DNA of 64,000 nucleotides. Origin: Azoarcus sp. L1K30 (lineage in GTDB: Bacteria; Pseudomonadota; Gammaproteobacteria; Burkholderiales; Rhodocyclaceae). Location of the stretch: assembly GCF_018122735.1 (NCBI RefSeq), contig NZ_JAGRRD010000001.1:4000626-4064625 (forward strand), in the 5' to 3' direction. Each line of letters opens with the position of its first letter. Position 1 is the stretch's first letter. The position numbers were made by a program, and so were the translations under genes. Positions 55,664 through 63,632 of the stretch are shown here, in pieces. The notes beneath the pieces were generated by a model that saw only the letters and a program-made list of their open reading frames with translations, did no database searches and was not told the origin of the DNA.

Positions 55664-57303
55664 GCAACGCGGCAACAGGTACCGCCAACGGGCGTTGGAT
55701 CGGGGCAGTATCGGGATTCGGGGCACTGTCCGGCGCCCGGCTTGGGTGGGGGGTGCTGGCCGGCATGAGCCTCTTCGTGCTGCTGTGCTTCAACCAGTAC
55801 GGCATCAGCAACGACGAGGAGGTGCAGCATGTCTACGGTCGCTTGCTACTTGACTTCTATGGGTCGGGTCTGGTCGATCAGTCGGCCTTTGCCTACAAGA
55901 ACCTTTACCTCTATGGCGGATTGTTCGATCTGATTGCGGCCGGACTCGAGCGCATGTTGCCCGGCGTCAATGTGTGGGACATGCGCCATCTGCTGTCGGC
56001 TCTCTTCGGACTTGGCGGGCTGGCTGGAACCTGGTTGCTGGCACGACGCCTGGCAGGAGACTGGGCGGCATTGGCGGCACTGGTGGTACTGGCGCTGACC
56101 GGTGCGTGGACCGGCGCCATGTTTACCCATACCAAGGATGTGCCGTTTGCCACCACGATGATCTGGTCGCTGCTGTTCATCGTGCGCATTCTGCCCACGC
56201 TTCCGCGCCCGGCATGGCGTGACGTGGCGGGTCTCGGGTTCGCCATCGGGTGTGCGTTCGGTTTGCGGGTCGGTGCCGTGTTTGCGGTGTTCTATCTTGG
56301 CGTTGGCATGCTGGCTGCGGCCTGGCTTGGTGCGACCGGTCTGCAAGACCGGATCCGTTTCCTTGGCAGTTCGTTGCGCGCGGTATGGCCCGCTGCGCTT
56401 ATTGCACTCGTGTTGATGGGGATTTTCTGGCCGTGGGCGATGAAGTCGCCGAGCAACCTGTTCAAGGCCATGACCGCGTTTTCCCATTTTTCCTTCGAAC
56501 TCAACACCATTCTGGGTGGAAAGGTTATGGCCAACGGCGATGTGCCCGGCTATTACCTGTCGTGGTACCTGCTGGTACGACTGCCCGAACTCTTCCTGCT
56601 CGGTCTGGTACTGGCCGTGCTGACGGCGCTGCGGGCCTTGCCCGGTTTGCGTCATGCGGCCGGGCGTAAGGCAGCTTTGCCGTGGCTGCCGCTCGCGCTG
56701 GCGGCGATGGTGCCGCTGAGCTACACGCTGCTTGCCGCACCGCCGCTGTACAACGGCATTCGCCACTTCACGTTCCTGCTGCCGCCGCTGGCGGTTCTCG
56801 CCGGCGTCGGACTGACGCATGCCTGGCAGCGTGCCGCACCATTCGCGCGCGGCCGGCAATTCGCCACGTTTGGCTGCGTCGTACTGGCGCTGGGGCACGG
56901 GGCGGCGCTCGTCCGCCTGCATCCTTATGAATACGTTGCCTACAACGGGATTGCCGGCGGGCTACCCGGTACCGTGGGGCAGTGGGAGCAGGATTACTGG
57001 GCCGCGAGTCTGCGCGAAGCGGCGCTGGATCTCAATGCCTATGTGGCACGCAAAGGCCTCATCGGACAACACCTTACCGTCGCGGTATGCGCAGAAGAGG
57101 TGCAGGCGCAGCAGTGGCTGAGTCCGGCGCTTGAGGTCACCGATGACTGGAGGGACGCGGACTTCTACCTGTCGCCGACGCAGATGGGTTGCGATCGGGT
57201 CCTCAAGGGGCATCTCGTCGCCTCGGTGGTGCGTGAAGGTGTACCGCTGGCGGTGGTGCTCGATCGTCGCCACCTGGAGGGCGAGGATCGCATTCCGGAA
57301 TGA
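55660..57303 (+). CDS. GT-C (GT39/ArnT-like) membrane glycosyltransferase
   Basis: A 547-residue polytopic protein, about 10-12 membrane segments. The first periplasmic loop has the acidic motif SNDEEVQHVYG, matching the conserved Asp/Glu loop of GT-C enzymes that take sugar from a polyprenyl phosphate donor. The C-terminal part (from about residue 430) is soluble, periplasmic by prediction. Start is TTG 55660, with AGGAG 8 bases upstream and overlap with the GT2 stop. Coupled to gtrA by ATGA. Likely acceptor: LPS core/lipid A or another envelope lipid (inference). Confidence 0.85.
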   Translation: MSNAATGTANGRWIGAVSGFGALSGARLGWGVLAGMSLFVLLCFNQYGISNDEEVQHVYGRLLLDFYGSGLVDQSAFAYKNLYLYGGLFDLIAAGLERMLPGVNVWDMRHLLSALFGLGGLAGTWLLARRLAGDWAALAALVVLALTGAWTGAMFTHTKDVPFATTMIWSLLFIVRILPTLPRPAWRDVAGLGFAIGCAFGLRVGAVFAVFYLGVGMLAAAWLGATGLQDRIRFLGSSLRAVWPAALIALVLMGIFWPWAMKSPSNLFKAMTAFSHFSFELNTILGGKVMANGDVPGYYLSWYLLVRLPELFLLGLVLAVLTALRALPGLRHAAGRKAALPWLPLALAAMVPLSYTLLAAPPLYNGIRHFTFLLPPLAVLAGVGLTHAWQRAAPFARGRQFATFGCVVLALGHGAALVRLHPYEYVAYNGIAGGLPGTVGQWEQDYWAASLREAALDLNAYVARKGLIGQHLTVAVCAEEVQAQQWLSPALEVTDDWRDADFYLSPTQMGCDRVLKGHLVASVVREGVPLAVVLDRRHLEGEDRIPE

Positions 57304-57731
57304 CTACGGTGACGGGATTTGGTCGTTTCCTGCGCTTTGCCGCGGTCGGTGCGGTGGGGACGGCGGCGCACTACGGTTTGCTGTTGGCGTTGGTGGAGGG
57401 CCTCGGCGCTGCACCGCTGCCTGGGTCGATCGCGGGCTTCCTGCTCGGGGCTGTCGTCAATTACGCGATCGGTCGCCGCTTCGTTTTCGCGTCCGAACGT
57501 GCGCATGTCGAGGCCTTCCCGCGCTTCATGACCGTTGCCGGCATCGGTCTGTGCTGGAATGCGGCGCTGATGTACATGTTTGTCGATGTATTGGCGCTGC
57601 ATTACCTGGTGGCACAACTGCTCACCACCGGCTTGCTGCTGCTTTGGCACTACGCGGGCAACGCGCGATGGACCTTCGGTCGCCCCAAGGCGGTCAAGGC
57701 CGCGCGCGCGGATGCCGGCGAAGGCGTTTGA
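57300..57731 (+). CDS. GtrA-family membrane protein
   Basis: A 143-residue protein with four membrane helices (FLRFAAVGAVGTAAHYGLLLALVEGL; GFLLGAVVNYAIGRRFVF; IGLCWNAALMYMFVDVLAL; VAQLLTTGLLLLWHYAGNARWTF). GtrA proteins are proposed flippases or partners for polyprenyl-phosphate sugars in O-antigen and envelope glycosylation, consistent with the two preceding glycosyltransferases. Closes that operon. Confidence 0.9.
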   Translation: MTTVTGFGRFLRFAAVGAVGTAAHYGLLLALVEGLGAAPLPGSIAGFLLGAVVNYAIGRRFVFASERAHVEAFPRFMTVAGIGLCWNAALMYMFVDVLALHYLVAQLLTTGLLLLWHYAGNARWTFGRPKAVKAARADAGEGV

Positions 57732-57787
57732 GAGAACGGGATGACCGGCACATCCTTTTCGCCGCCGGCCATCCTGCGGGCTGAAAC

Positions 57788-58495
57788 CTACAGCGGTAGC
57801 CCGTCAAACATGGCGTAGGTATTGCGCAGCCAGGTCTTGACCCGCTGGCGCTCGAGCATGCCCAGTGCATCGCTGCCGTTGCGGGTGTTGATGGCGGCCC
57901 AGAAACTTGCGTCCTGGCGATCGATCTTGCGCATGCAACCCTCATGCAGTTCGGGCAGGCTGACCACGTGCGCACCCATGGCCAGTGCATCCTTGAGCGC
58001 TGCGGACTCGTCCAGTTGGGAAAAGTCGCTGCCCCGGCCGAGATTGCGGACCACGAAGTAGTTGGGTCCGGCGCCGTGCGTGGCCACCAGTTTCCCCAGC
58101 AGGTCGACCGAATCCTTGCCGGCATCGGCCAGATGCCAGAAATTGACCGCGATCCCCATTTCCGCCAGGAGCGGCAGCAGGTCCGAATCCTTGATCCAGC
58201 GTGCCAGCGGGGCGGCCGTCTGTGCGGCGAGATCAACGATCACGCTGTTGTGCTTTTCTTCATCGTCGGCGACGTCCTCGAAGGTGCTCGCAATCGCGTC
58301 CAGTTCCTCATAACTGTCGACGATGACCGGCGCGGCGTAGTCGCCATAGAAGCGGGTGAAGGTCGTGTGCGAGCGGTCGGTATCGAAGCCGGTGAAAGGG
58401 CGCTCGCGGTCGATGAAATACTGCGCCAGCGCCCGTGACGCGACCGATTTGCCGACGCCGCCTTTTTCGCCGCCGATGAAGTTGAGTGAGCGCAT
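57788..58495 (-). CDS. Orphan ParA/MinD-like P-loop ATPase
   Basis: A 235-residue protein with the deviant Walker A GEKGGVGKS (Lys11 and Lys16) typical of the ParA/MinD/Mrp/MobD class. Downstream motifs: FDTDRSH and VIVDLAAQTAAPL (Walker B region). It is not next to a ParB-like gene, a bactofilin or a secretion system, so partner and cargo are unknown. The ATG 58495 is preferred because of AGGA upstream; an earlier in-frame start exists at 58546. Codon use is like its neighbours. Some annotators call similar proteins 'mobilization protein', which the context does not support. Confidence 0.82.
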   Translation of the reverse strand: MRSLNFIGGEKGGVGKSVASRALAQYFIDRERPFTGFDTDRSHTTFTRFYGDYAAPVIVDSYEELDAIASTFEDVADDEEKHNSVIVDLAAQTAAPLARWIKDSDLLPLLAEMGIAVNFWHLADAGKDSVDLLGKLVATHGAGPNYFVVRNLGRGSDFSQLDESAALKDALAMGAHVVSLPELHEGCMRKIDRQDASFWAAINTRNGSDALGMLERQRVKTWLRNTYAMFDGLPL

Positions 58496-58778
58496 AGATT
58501 CGTCCTGTTGATTGGGAAGCAAGAGCCGGATGGCAGGTGGCCGCACGGGTCAGTGTAGCAGCTGCAGATGGCCGATTTTGAGGGCGACATGTTGCAGATG
58601 TCGGTTGTTTAGCAAGAAGCATGCGGAGCGCAAGCGGCGCGGGGGCGTGCGCACGGGCAGCCCGTTGCGCCGCCTTGCGGGCGCGGCGCAGGAAACCTGC
58701 GCGCGAGGAGGCCCACCACGGTGCGGCCGTGCACCGGCGAGGTGCGTCGACCTGCTTCCTGTCTCCTGCACCCGGTGT
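58496..58778. other. 283-bp GC-rich structured intergenic region
   Basis: No gene is supported here. It contains stems such as CGGGC-A-GCCCG (58654-58664) and TGCGCCGC (58666-58673) with GCGGCGCA (58683-58690), and a T-rich piece GGTTGTTTAGC near 58605-58615. It lies between the start of the ATPase gene and the stop of the LysR gene, both on the minus strand, so it must hold the ATPase promoter; I cannot place the hexamers with confidence. A small RNA is possible but not shown. Confidence 0.5.
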
Positions 58779-59672
58779 CTATTGCGGACCGCTCAGAAAG
58801 GCCGCCTCCTCCTCACACAGTGTGGTGATCAGGTCGGCGATGGCGCGCACCCGCGGGGAGCGGCGGACGTCGGCATGCTGCACCAGCCAGATTTCGCGGG
58901 GAGGCGTCGGATCGGGCGTCGGAATCCGCACCAGGCGCGCGTCATGGCCTGCCAGATAATGCGCAAGGCAGGCAACGCCCAGCCCCGCCTGCGCTGCGCC
59001 AAGCAATGCAATCTGATCGTTGCTGCGCAATACGAAGCTGCGCTTGCCTGCGTAACGCTCGAACCAGATCTGATGTGGCTGGTGCCGCAGATTGTCGTCT
59101 AGCCCGATGAATGTCCACTCCGATTCGTCGCGCACGCGGGCGTAGTCGGGATGCGCATATAGCCCGAAACCGAGCTTTCCCAGCGAGCGCACCACCAGCC
59201 CGGGATCTCGCGGACGCCCCAGGCGGACGGCCAGGTCGGCTTCACGACGGGACAGATTCACCTCTCTCAGGTCACTGACCAGCTCCAGCGTGATGCCAGC
59301 CCAGTCCGCATGACGGGCCGCGATGCGCGGCACCAGAAACAGGCTGGCCAGACTGGGTGGCAGCGAAACCCTTACTGTCCCGCGCAGGTTCCCGGCGCCG
59401 ACCGCCGCGCGTTCGAAGGCGAATGCCTCGTCCTCCATGCGCTCGGCAAGGCCAAGCATGTCTTCGCCTTCGGCCGTCAATTGCCAGCCACGTGGGAGGC
59501 GATCGAAAAGACGCAAGCCGAGCGCCTGCTCCAGGCTGTCGACCCGGCGTGCAACGGTCGAGTGTTCGACCGCAAGCTTGCGCGCGGCACCAGACAGGCT
59601 GCCCTCGCGCGCAAGCGCCAGAAAGTAGCGGATGTCTTCCCAGTGCAATGCCGGTTCGGGTGATTTGTGCAC
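58779..59672 (-). CDS. LysR-family regulator divergent from EamA transporter
   Basis: A 297-residue LTTR: winged HTH (YFLALAREGSLSGAARKLAVEHSTVARRVDSLEQALG) and effector-binding domain (GTVRVSLPPSLASLFL; EADLAVRLGRP; AAQAGLGVACLAHYLAG). It is divergent from the transporter with an 86-bp gap bearing a LysR-style palindrome, so it most likely controls the transporter and itself. The co-inducer is unknown. Confidence 0.9.
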   Translation of the reverse strand: MHKSPEPALHWEDIRYFLALAREGSLSGAARKLAVEHSTVARRVDSLEQALGLRLFDRLPRGWQLTAEGEDMLGLAERMEDEAFAFERAAVGAGNLRGTVRVSLPPSLASLFLVPRIAARHADWAGITLELVSDLREVNLSRREADLAVRLGRPRDPGLVVRSLGKLGFGLYAHPDYARVRDESEWTFIGLDDNLRHQPHQIWFERYAGKRSFVLRSNDQIALLGAAQAGLGVACLAHYLAGHDARLVRIPTPDPTPPREIWLVQHADVRRSPRVRAIADLITTLCEEEAAFLSGPQ

Positions 59673-59727
59673 AGATAATTCCTGTTTTTTGCTAATTGCC
59701 GAGTGTTTTTTAGCCTCCTACCATCGT

Positions 59728-59756
59728 TTGCACAAGGTCAACTCAATGGAGTGCAA
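59728..59756. promoter_or_regulatory. Spaced inverted repeat before EamA gene
   Basis: TTGCAC (59728-59733), 17 bases, GTGCAA (59751-59756). The right arm abuts the ATG (59759) and covers the ribosome binding region, so a bound LysR protein could block initiation or elongation. Confidence 0.45.
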
Positions 59757-59758
59757 GC

Positions 59759-60715
59759 ATGATTTCCAACACATCCACGCGGCCGCTGCTGCTCGGCGGC
59801 CTTTGCATGCTGGCTGCGGCGCTGAGCTGGGGCGGCATGTTTCCGGTGGCAAAGGCCACTTTGCAATTCGTTGATCCCTACTTCCTGACACTGATCCGGT
59901 ACGGCATCACGGCCCTGATCATGGTGGCGATCCTGTGGGCAGTTGAAGGGCGAATCGCATTGCGCACCGACGGCCGGGGCTGGTCCCTGTTCGCGTTTGG
60001 TTGTGCCGGATTCTGCGGATTCGGCCTCTTCGTGTTTACCGGTCTGCGCGCGTCGTCGCCGGCACACGGCGCCATCCTGGTTGCGCTGATGCCCTTGCTG
60101 ACCGTGATCGTCAACGCCGTCATGTCGCGAATGCTGCCGCCATGGCATACCCGGCTCAGTATCGTGATGGCCTTTCTCGGCGTGGCCATGGTGGTGGCCG
60201 ACGGCCATCCCTCGGCGCTGCTCGAGTCGCGTTCGGCGGGGGCGGATGGACTGATCCTGGCCGGCGTGTTGTCCTGGGTGATCTACACGCTCGGCGCGCG
60301 AAATTTCACGGGCTGGTCTCCACTTCGCTACAGCGCATTGACCGTGAGCTTCGGAATGGGCGGGGTCGCGCTATGCACGGCGGTCGCGCTTTCTGCTGGC
60401 GCCGCGCAGCTGCCGCGGGCTTCCGGGCTGGCGGACGTGATTCCACACTTCGCCTATATCATCGTGTTTGCCTCGGTCGTGGCGGTGATCGGGTGGAACG
60501 AGGGCGTGCGACGCCTGGGGCCGGTCAATGGTGTGCTCTTCATCAACTTCGTGCCCATCACCGCCTTTGTCATCCAGGCCGTACAGGGGCAGCCGGTGGG
60601 TGGGTGGGAGCTGGGCGGCGGCGGCCTGGTCATCCTTGCGCTTGTGCTGAACAACCTTCTGCAGCGCCCGCCCCGGACCCGGGCGCCAGCTTCGATTTGC
60701 TCGCAAACGGCATGA
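59759..60715 (+). CDS. EamA (DMT superfamily) transporter
   Basis: A 318-residue inner-membrane protein with ten hydrophobic segments in two EamA repeats (LLGGLCMLAAALSWGGMFPVAKATL; LILAGVLSWVIYTLGARNFTGW). DMT exporters of this type move amino acids, metabolites or drugs; the substrate is not evident. Divergent from a LysR regulator. A short TGCCC-ATC-GGGCA hairpin (60742-60754) downstream is weak as a terminator. Confidence 0.88.
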   Translation: MISNTSTRPLLLGGLCMLAAALSWGGMFPVAKATLQFVDPYFLTLIRYGITALIMVAILWAVEGRIALRTDGRGWSLFAFGCAGFCGFGLFVFTGLRASSPAHGAILVALMPLLTVIVNAVMSRMLPPWHTRLSIVMAFLGVAMVVADGHPSALLESRSAGADGLILAGVLSWVIYTLGARNFTGWSPLRYSALTVSFGMGGVALCTAVALSAGAAQLPRASGLADVIPHFAYIIVFASVVAVIGWNEGVRRLGPVNGVLFINFVPITAFVIQAVQGQPVGGWELGGGGLVILALVLNNLLQRPPRTRAPASICSQTA

Positions 60716-60842
60716 ACGTCTGCGCGCATTGAGCTGACCCATGCCCATCGGGCACATCGTGTCCGCGCCGGCCGCCATCGCTCAGGGTGGGTGACCGAGC
60801 CGCTCCCGGGGTTGCCGGAGGAGGCGTTCTGAACCTTCATCT

Positions 60843-60904
60843 GTTGTTCATATGAACGTCAATGAAGCGCAACAGGGCGGTGTGATGATGTTCAAATGAA
60901 CAAC
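60843..60904. promoter_or_regulatory. Pair of near-identical palindromic operators before DeoR gene
   Basis: Site 1 (60843-60860) centres on GTTCATATGAAC and site 2 (60887-60904) on GTTCAAATGAAC. Site 1 and the reverse complement of site 2 agree at 16 of 18 positions. Centres are 44 bp apart, about four helical turns. Site 2 includes the DeoR start codon (60896). The half-site GTTC resembles that of GlpR-type operators. Confidence 0.72.
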
Positions 60905-61726
60905 GGGCACATCCTTCGCACAACAGGTCAGCCAGCCGAGTTGCTGTCGGCCGAGGATCGCATGGGGGCCATCCTCGCCCGGGTCGGCGTTCACGGCTTC
61001 CAGTCGATCGATGCGCTCGCGGCCTTGTTCGGCGTGACCACCCAGACCATCCGCCGCGATGTGAATGCCCTGTGCGATCGGGGTCTGTGCCGCCGCCGGC
61101 ATGGCGGCATCGATGTCTTGCCGGAGGGGGAGAACGTTGCCTATCCGGCGCGGCAGATCCTGGATCGCGAGGCCAAGCGCCGTATTGCCCGTTGCGTGGC
61201 CGATGCCGTGCCGGAGAATGCAAGCCTGTTCTTCGGCATCGGCACCACGCCTGAAGAATGCGCGCATGCGCTGGCTGACCGGGCCGGTCTGAGGGTCATG
61301 ACCAACAATCTGAATGTCGCGCTGGCGCTGCGCGGCAACCCCTCATGCGAGCTGACGATTGCCGGTGGCCGGCTGCGCAAGCTCGATTGCGACGTCATCG
61401 CCGGTGAAGCGCACGGCTTCTTCTCGCGCTTCTCGGTCGACATCGGCATCTATGGTGTCGGCGGTGTGGCCGAGGACGGCAGCCTGCTCGATTTCAATCA
61501 TGACGAAGTGCGCATGCGAACCGAGCTCGCGAGCCATTGCCGACGGCGTTTCCTCGTGCTCGACCATTCCAAGTTCGGCCGCGGCGCCATCGTACGCGGC
61601 GGGCATATCACCGAGGTCAGCTGCGTATTCACCGACCAGGCGGTGCCGTCCCCGATCGCGGCAATGCTCGAGGCGGCCGGCGTCGCGCTGATCGTTGCAC
61701 CCCCATCCCATCCACCCACCCTCTGA
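60896..61726 (+). CDS. DeoR/GlpR-family transcriptional regulator
   Basis: A 276-residue DeoR-type repressor: N-terminal HTH (FQSIDALAALFGVTTQTIRRDVNALCDRG) and a sugar-phosphate sensor domain with GIGTTPEECAHALAD and TNNLNVALAL, close to GlpR-like sequences. It probably senses a phosphorylated polyol or sugar and governs the ABC transporter that starts 14 bases downstream. Start ATG 60896 lacks a good Shine-Dalgarno and lies in an operator; an ATG at 60962 has GAGG upstream but would cut into the HTH. Confidence 0.9.
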   Translation: MNNGHILRTTGQPAELLSAEDRMGAILARVGVHGFQSIDALAALFGVTTQTIRRDVNALCDRGLCRRRHGGIDVLPEGENVAYPARQILDREAKRRIARCVADAVPENASLFFGIGTTPEECAHALADRAGLRVMTNNLNVALALRGNPSCELTIAGGRLRKLDCDVIAGEAHGFFSRFSVDIGIYGVGGVAEDGSLLDFNHDEVRMRTELASHCRRRFLVLDHSKFGRGAIVRGGHITEVSCVFTDQAVPSPIAAMLEAAGVALIVAPPSHPPTL

Positions 61727-61740
61727 AGGAAGATCCGACC

Positions 61741-62763
61741 ATGTACTTTCCGAACCTGCGACGTCTCGTTGCCGGCATGGCCCTGGCCGTGACGGCTGTC
61801 GGCACCATCGGCATCGCCCATGCCGAGGAGCATGCGATCTGTTACAACTGCCCGCCCGAATGGGCCGACTGGGGCTCGCAACTGAAAGCGATCAAGACGC
61901 GTCTCGGTATCGAGGTGCCGCCGGACAACAAGAACTCGGGGCAGTCGATCGCCGCGCTGATCGCCGAGAAGGCCAATCCGGTGGCTGACGTCGTCTATCT
62001 CGGCGGCATTGCGGCCGATCCGGCGCGCGACGCCGGCGTGCTGACGCCCTACAAGCCCAAGGGCTGGGAGAAGATTCCTGATGGCCTGAAGGATCCGAAC
62101 GGCCATTGGTTCGCCATCCATTCCGGCACCCTGGGGCTGTTCGTCAATACTGCAGCACTCGGTGGCAAGCCGGTACCGCAACGCTGGTCCGACCTGCTCA
62201 AGCCTGAATACAAGGGCATGGTCGGCTATCTCGACCCGACTTCAGCCGCGGTCGGGCAGCTCGGCGTCATGGCGATCAATCTGGCGCTCGGTGGCAGCTA
62301 CGACAACCTCGACCCGGCCATCGCCTTCTTCAACAATCTGTCGAAGAACCAGCCCATCGTACCCAAGCAGACCTCCTACGCCCGCGTCATCTCCGGCGAG
62401 ATCCCGATCCTGATCGACTACGATTTCAATGCCTACCGCGGTCAGTACGGCGACAAGGCCCCGACCCGTTTCGTCATTCCGCAGGAAGGGACGGTCGTGC
62501 TGCCCTACGTGATGGGGCTGGTGAAGGGCGGGCCTCAGGCTGCGAACGGTCGCAAGATCCTCGACTTCGTGCTTTCGGATGAAAGCCAGACCATGTGGGG
62601 CAACGCCTATCTGCGACCGGTGTTCGCCGAGCACCTGTCGGCCGAAGCGAAGGCGCGATTCCTGCCCGAGTCCGACTATGCGCGTGCCAAGCCGGTCGAC
62701 CTGAAGAAGCTCGCTGCCGCGCAGCCGATGATCGTTGAACGCTATCGCAATGAAGTGAAGTAA
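61741..62763 (+). CDS. ABC transporter periplasmic binding protein
   Basis: A 340-residue extracellular solute-binding protein of the PotD/Fbp/PhnS group. A signal peptide (RRLVAGMALAVTAVGTIGIAHA) is followed by a mature chain with CYNCPPEWADWG near its start (two Cys that could pair), VYLGGIAADPARDAG and LIDYDFNAYRGQYG. The substrate is open: spermidine/putrescine, iron and 2-aminoethylphosphonate are family options; the GlpR-like regulator favours a phosphorylated compound. ATG 61741 follows GAAGGAAG; an upstream open frame overlaps the regulator. Confidence 0.88.
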   Translation: MYFPNLRRLVAGMALAVTAVGTIGIAHAEEHAICYNCPPEWADWGSQLKAIKTRLGIEVPPDNKNSGQSIAALIAEKANPVADVVYLGGIAADPARDAGVLTPYKPKGWEKIPDGLKDPNGHWFAIHSGTLGLFVNTAALGGKPVPQRWSDLLKPEYKGMVGYLDPTSAAVGQLGVMAINLALGGSYDNLDPAIAFFNNLSKNQPIVPKQTSYARVISGEIPILIDYDFNAYRGQYGDKAPTRFVIPQEGTVVLPYVMGLVKGGPQAANGRKILDFVLSDESQTMWGNAYLRPVFAEHLSAEAKARFLPESDYARAKPVDLKKLAAAQPMIVERYRNEVK

Positions 62764-62824
62764 TTCCCGCCGCTCCTGCACGTGGCGCATGTGCGGCGCG
62801 TGCAGGGCGATTGCGAGTGTGCTC

Positions 62825-63622
62825 ATGATCTATCTTCTCCTCCCCGCGGCCGCCTTTTTCGGGGCATTTTTCCTTCTGCCGATGTGCAGGCTGTTCCTCG
62901 TCGGCGGCAGCGGCACACGCGGCTGGTCGGCCTACACCGCCATCCTCACCGATCCGGTCTACTTCAACGCCTTGCTCGCCACGCTCGGTGTGGCAGCCGC
63001 CACGACCGTGGCCACGCTCCTGATCAGCGCGATTGCGGGCGTGTTTCTGCAGCGCCACCGCTTTCCCGGCAATGCGCTACTGGTGTCGATGCTCACCTTG
63101 CCGCTGGCCTTTCCCGGCGTCGTGATCGGCTTCATGGTGATCATGCTGGCCGGTCGCCAGGGCTTGATCGGCGCGCTCACCCAGGCGCTTGGCGGCGATA
63201 AATGGGTGTTCGCCTATTCCCTTGGCGGCCTGTTCATGGGCTATGTGTATTTCTCCGTGCCCCGCACTATCCTCACCGTGATGAGCGCGACCGAGAAGCT
63301 CGACCACCGGCTCGAAGAGGCCGCGCGCTCGCTGGGGGCCTCGACCTGGCGGGTGGTGCTCGACGTGATCCTGCCCGGGCTCAAACCGGCATTCATCTCC
63401 GCCGGCGCGATCTGTTTCGCGACCGCAGTGGGCGCCTTCGGCACAGCGTTCACGCTGGCGGCGCGCATCAATGTGCTGCCGATGGTCATTTATACCGAGT
63501 TCACTCTGTCGGCCAACATCGCCATGGCGGCGGCGCTGAGCTTCGTGCTCGGTGCGGTGACCTGGCTGGTATTGGCGCTGGCGCGGACGGCTGCGGGCTC
63601 CACCGTGGCGGCAGCAGGATGA
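62825..63622 (+). CDS. ABC transporter permease 1
   Basis: A 265-residue permease with six membrane helices and the EAA loop EEAARSLGASTWRVVLDVILPGLKP that contacts the ATPase. The start is uncertain: ATG 62825 begins right at TM1 (MIYLLLPAAAFFGAFF); an in-frame ATG at 62789 and GTG at 62819 precede it and none has a clear Shine-Dalgarno. Follows the binding protein by 61 bases. Confidence 0.88.
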   Translation: MIYLLLPAAAFFGAFFLLPMCRLFLVGGSGTRGWSAYTAILTDPVYFNALLATLGVAAATTVATLLISAIAGVFLQRHRFPGNALLVSMLTLPLAFPGVVIGFMVIMLAGRQGLIGALTQALGGDKWVFAYSLGGLFMGYVYFSVPRTILTVMSATEKLDHRLEEAARSLGASTWRVVLDVILPGLKPAFISAGAICFATAVGAFGTAFTLAARINVLPMVIYTEFTLSANIAMAAALSFVLGAVTWLVLALARTAAGSTVAAAG

Positions 63623-63632
63623 GGGCGCAACG

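Noticed and set aside
55846-56922. 358-codon minus-strand frame opposite the GT-C transferase
   Set aside because: Gln/Arg/His-rich shadow; the plus-strand frame has clear membrane segments and the GT-C acidic loop.
57788-58495. ATPase as a plasmid mobilisation (MobD) protein
   Set aside because: No relaxase, oriT-like repeats or other mobilisation genes are nearby; the name is not supported by context.
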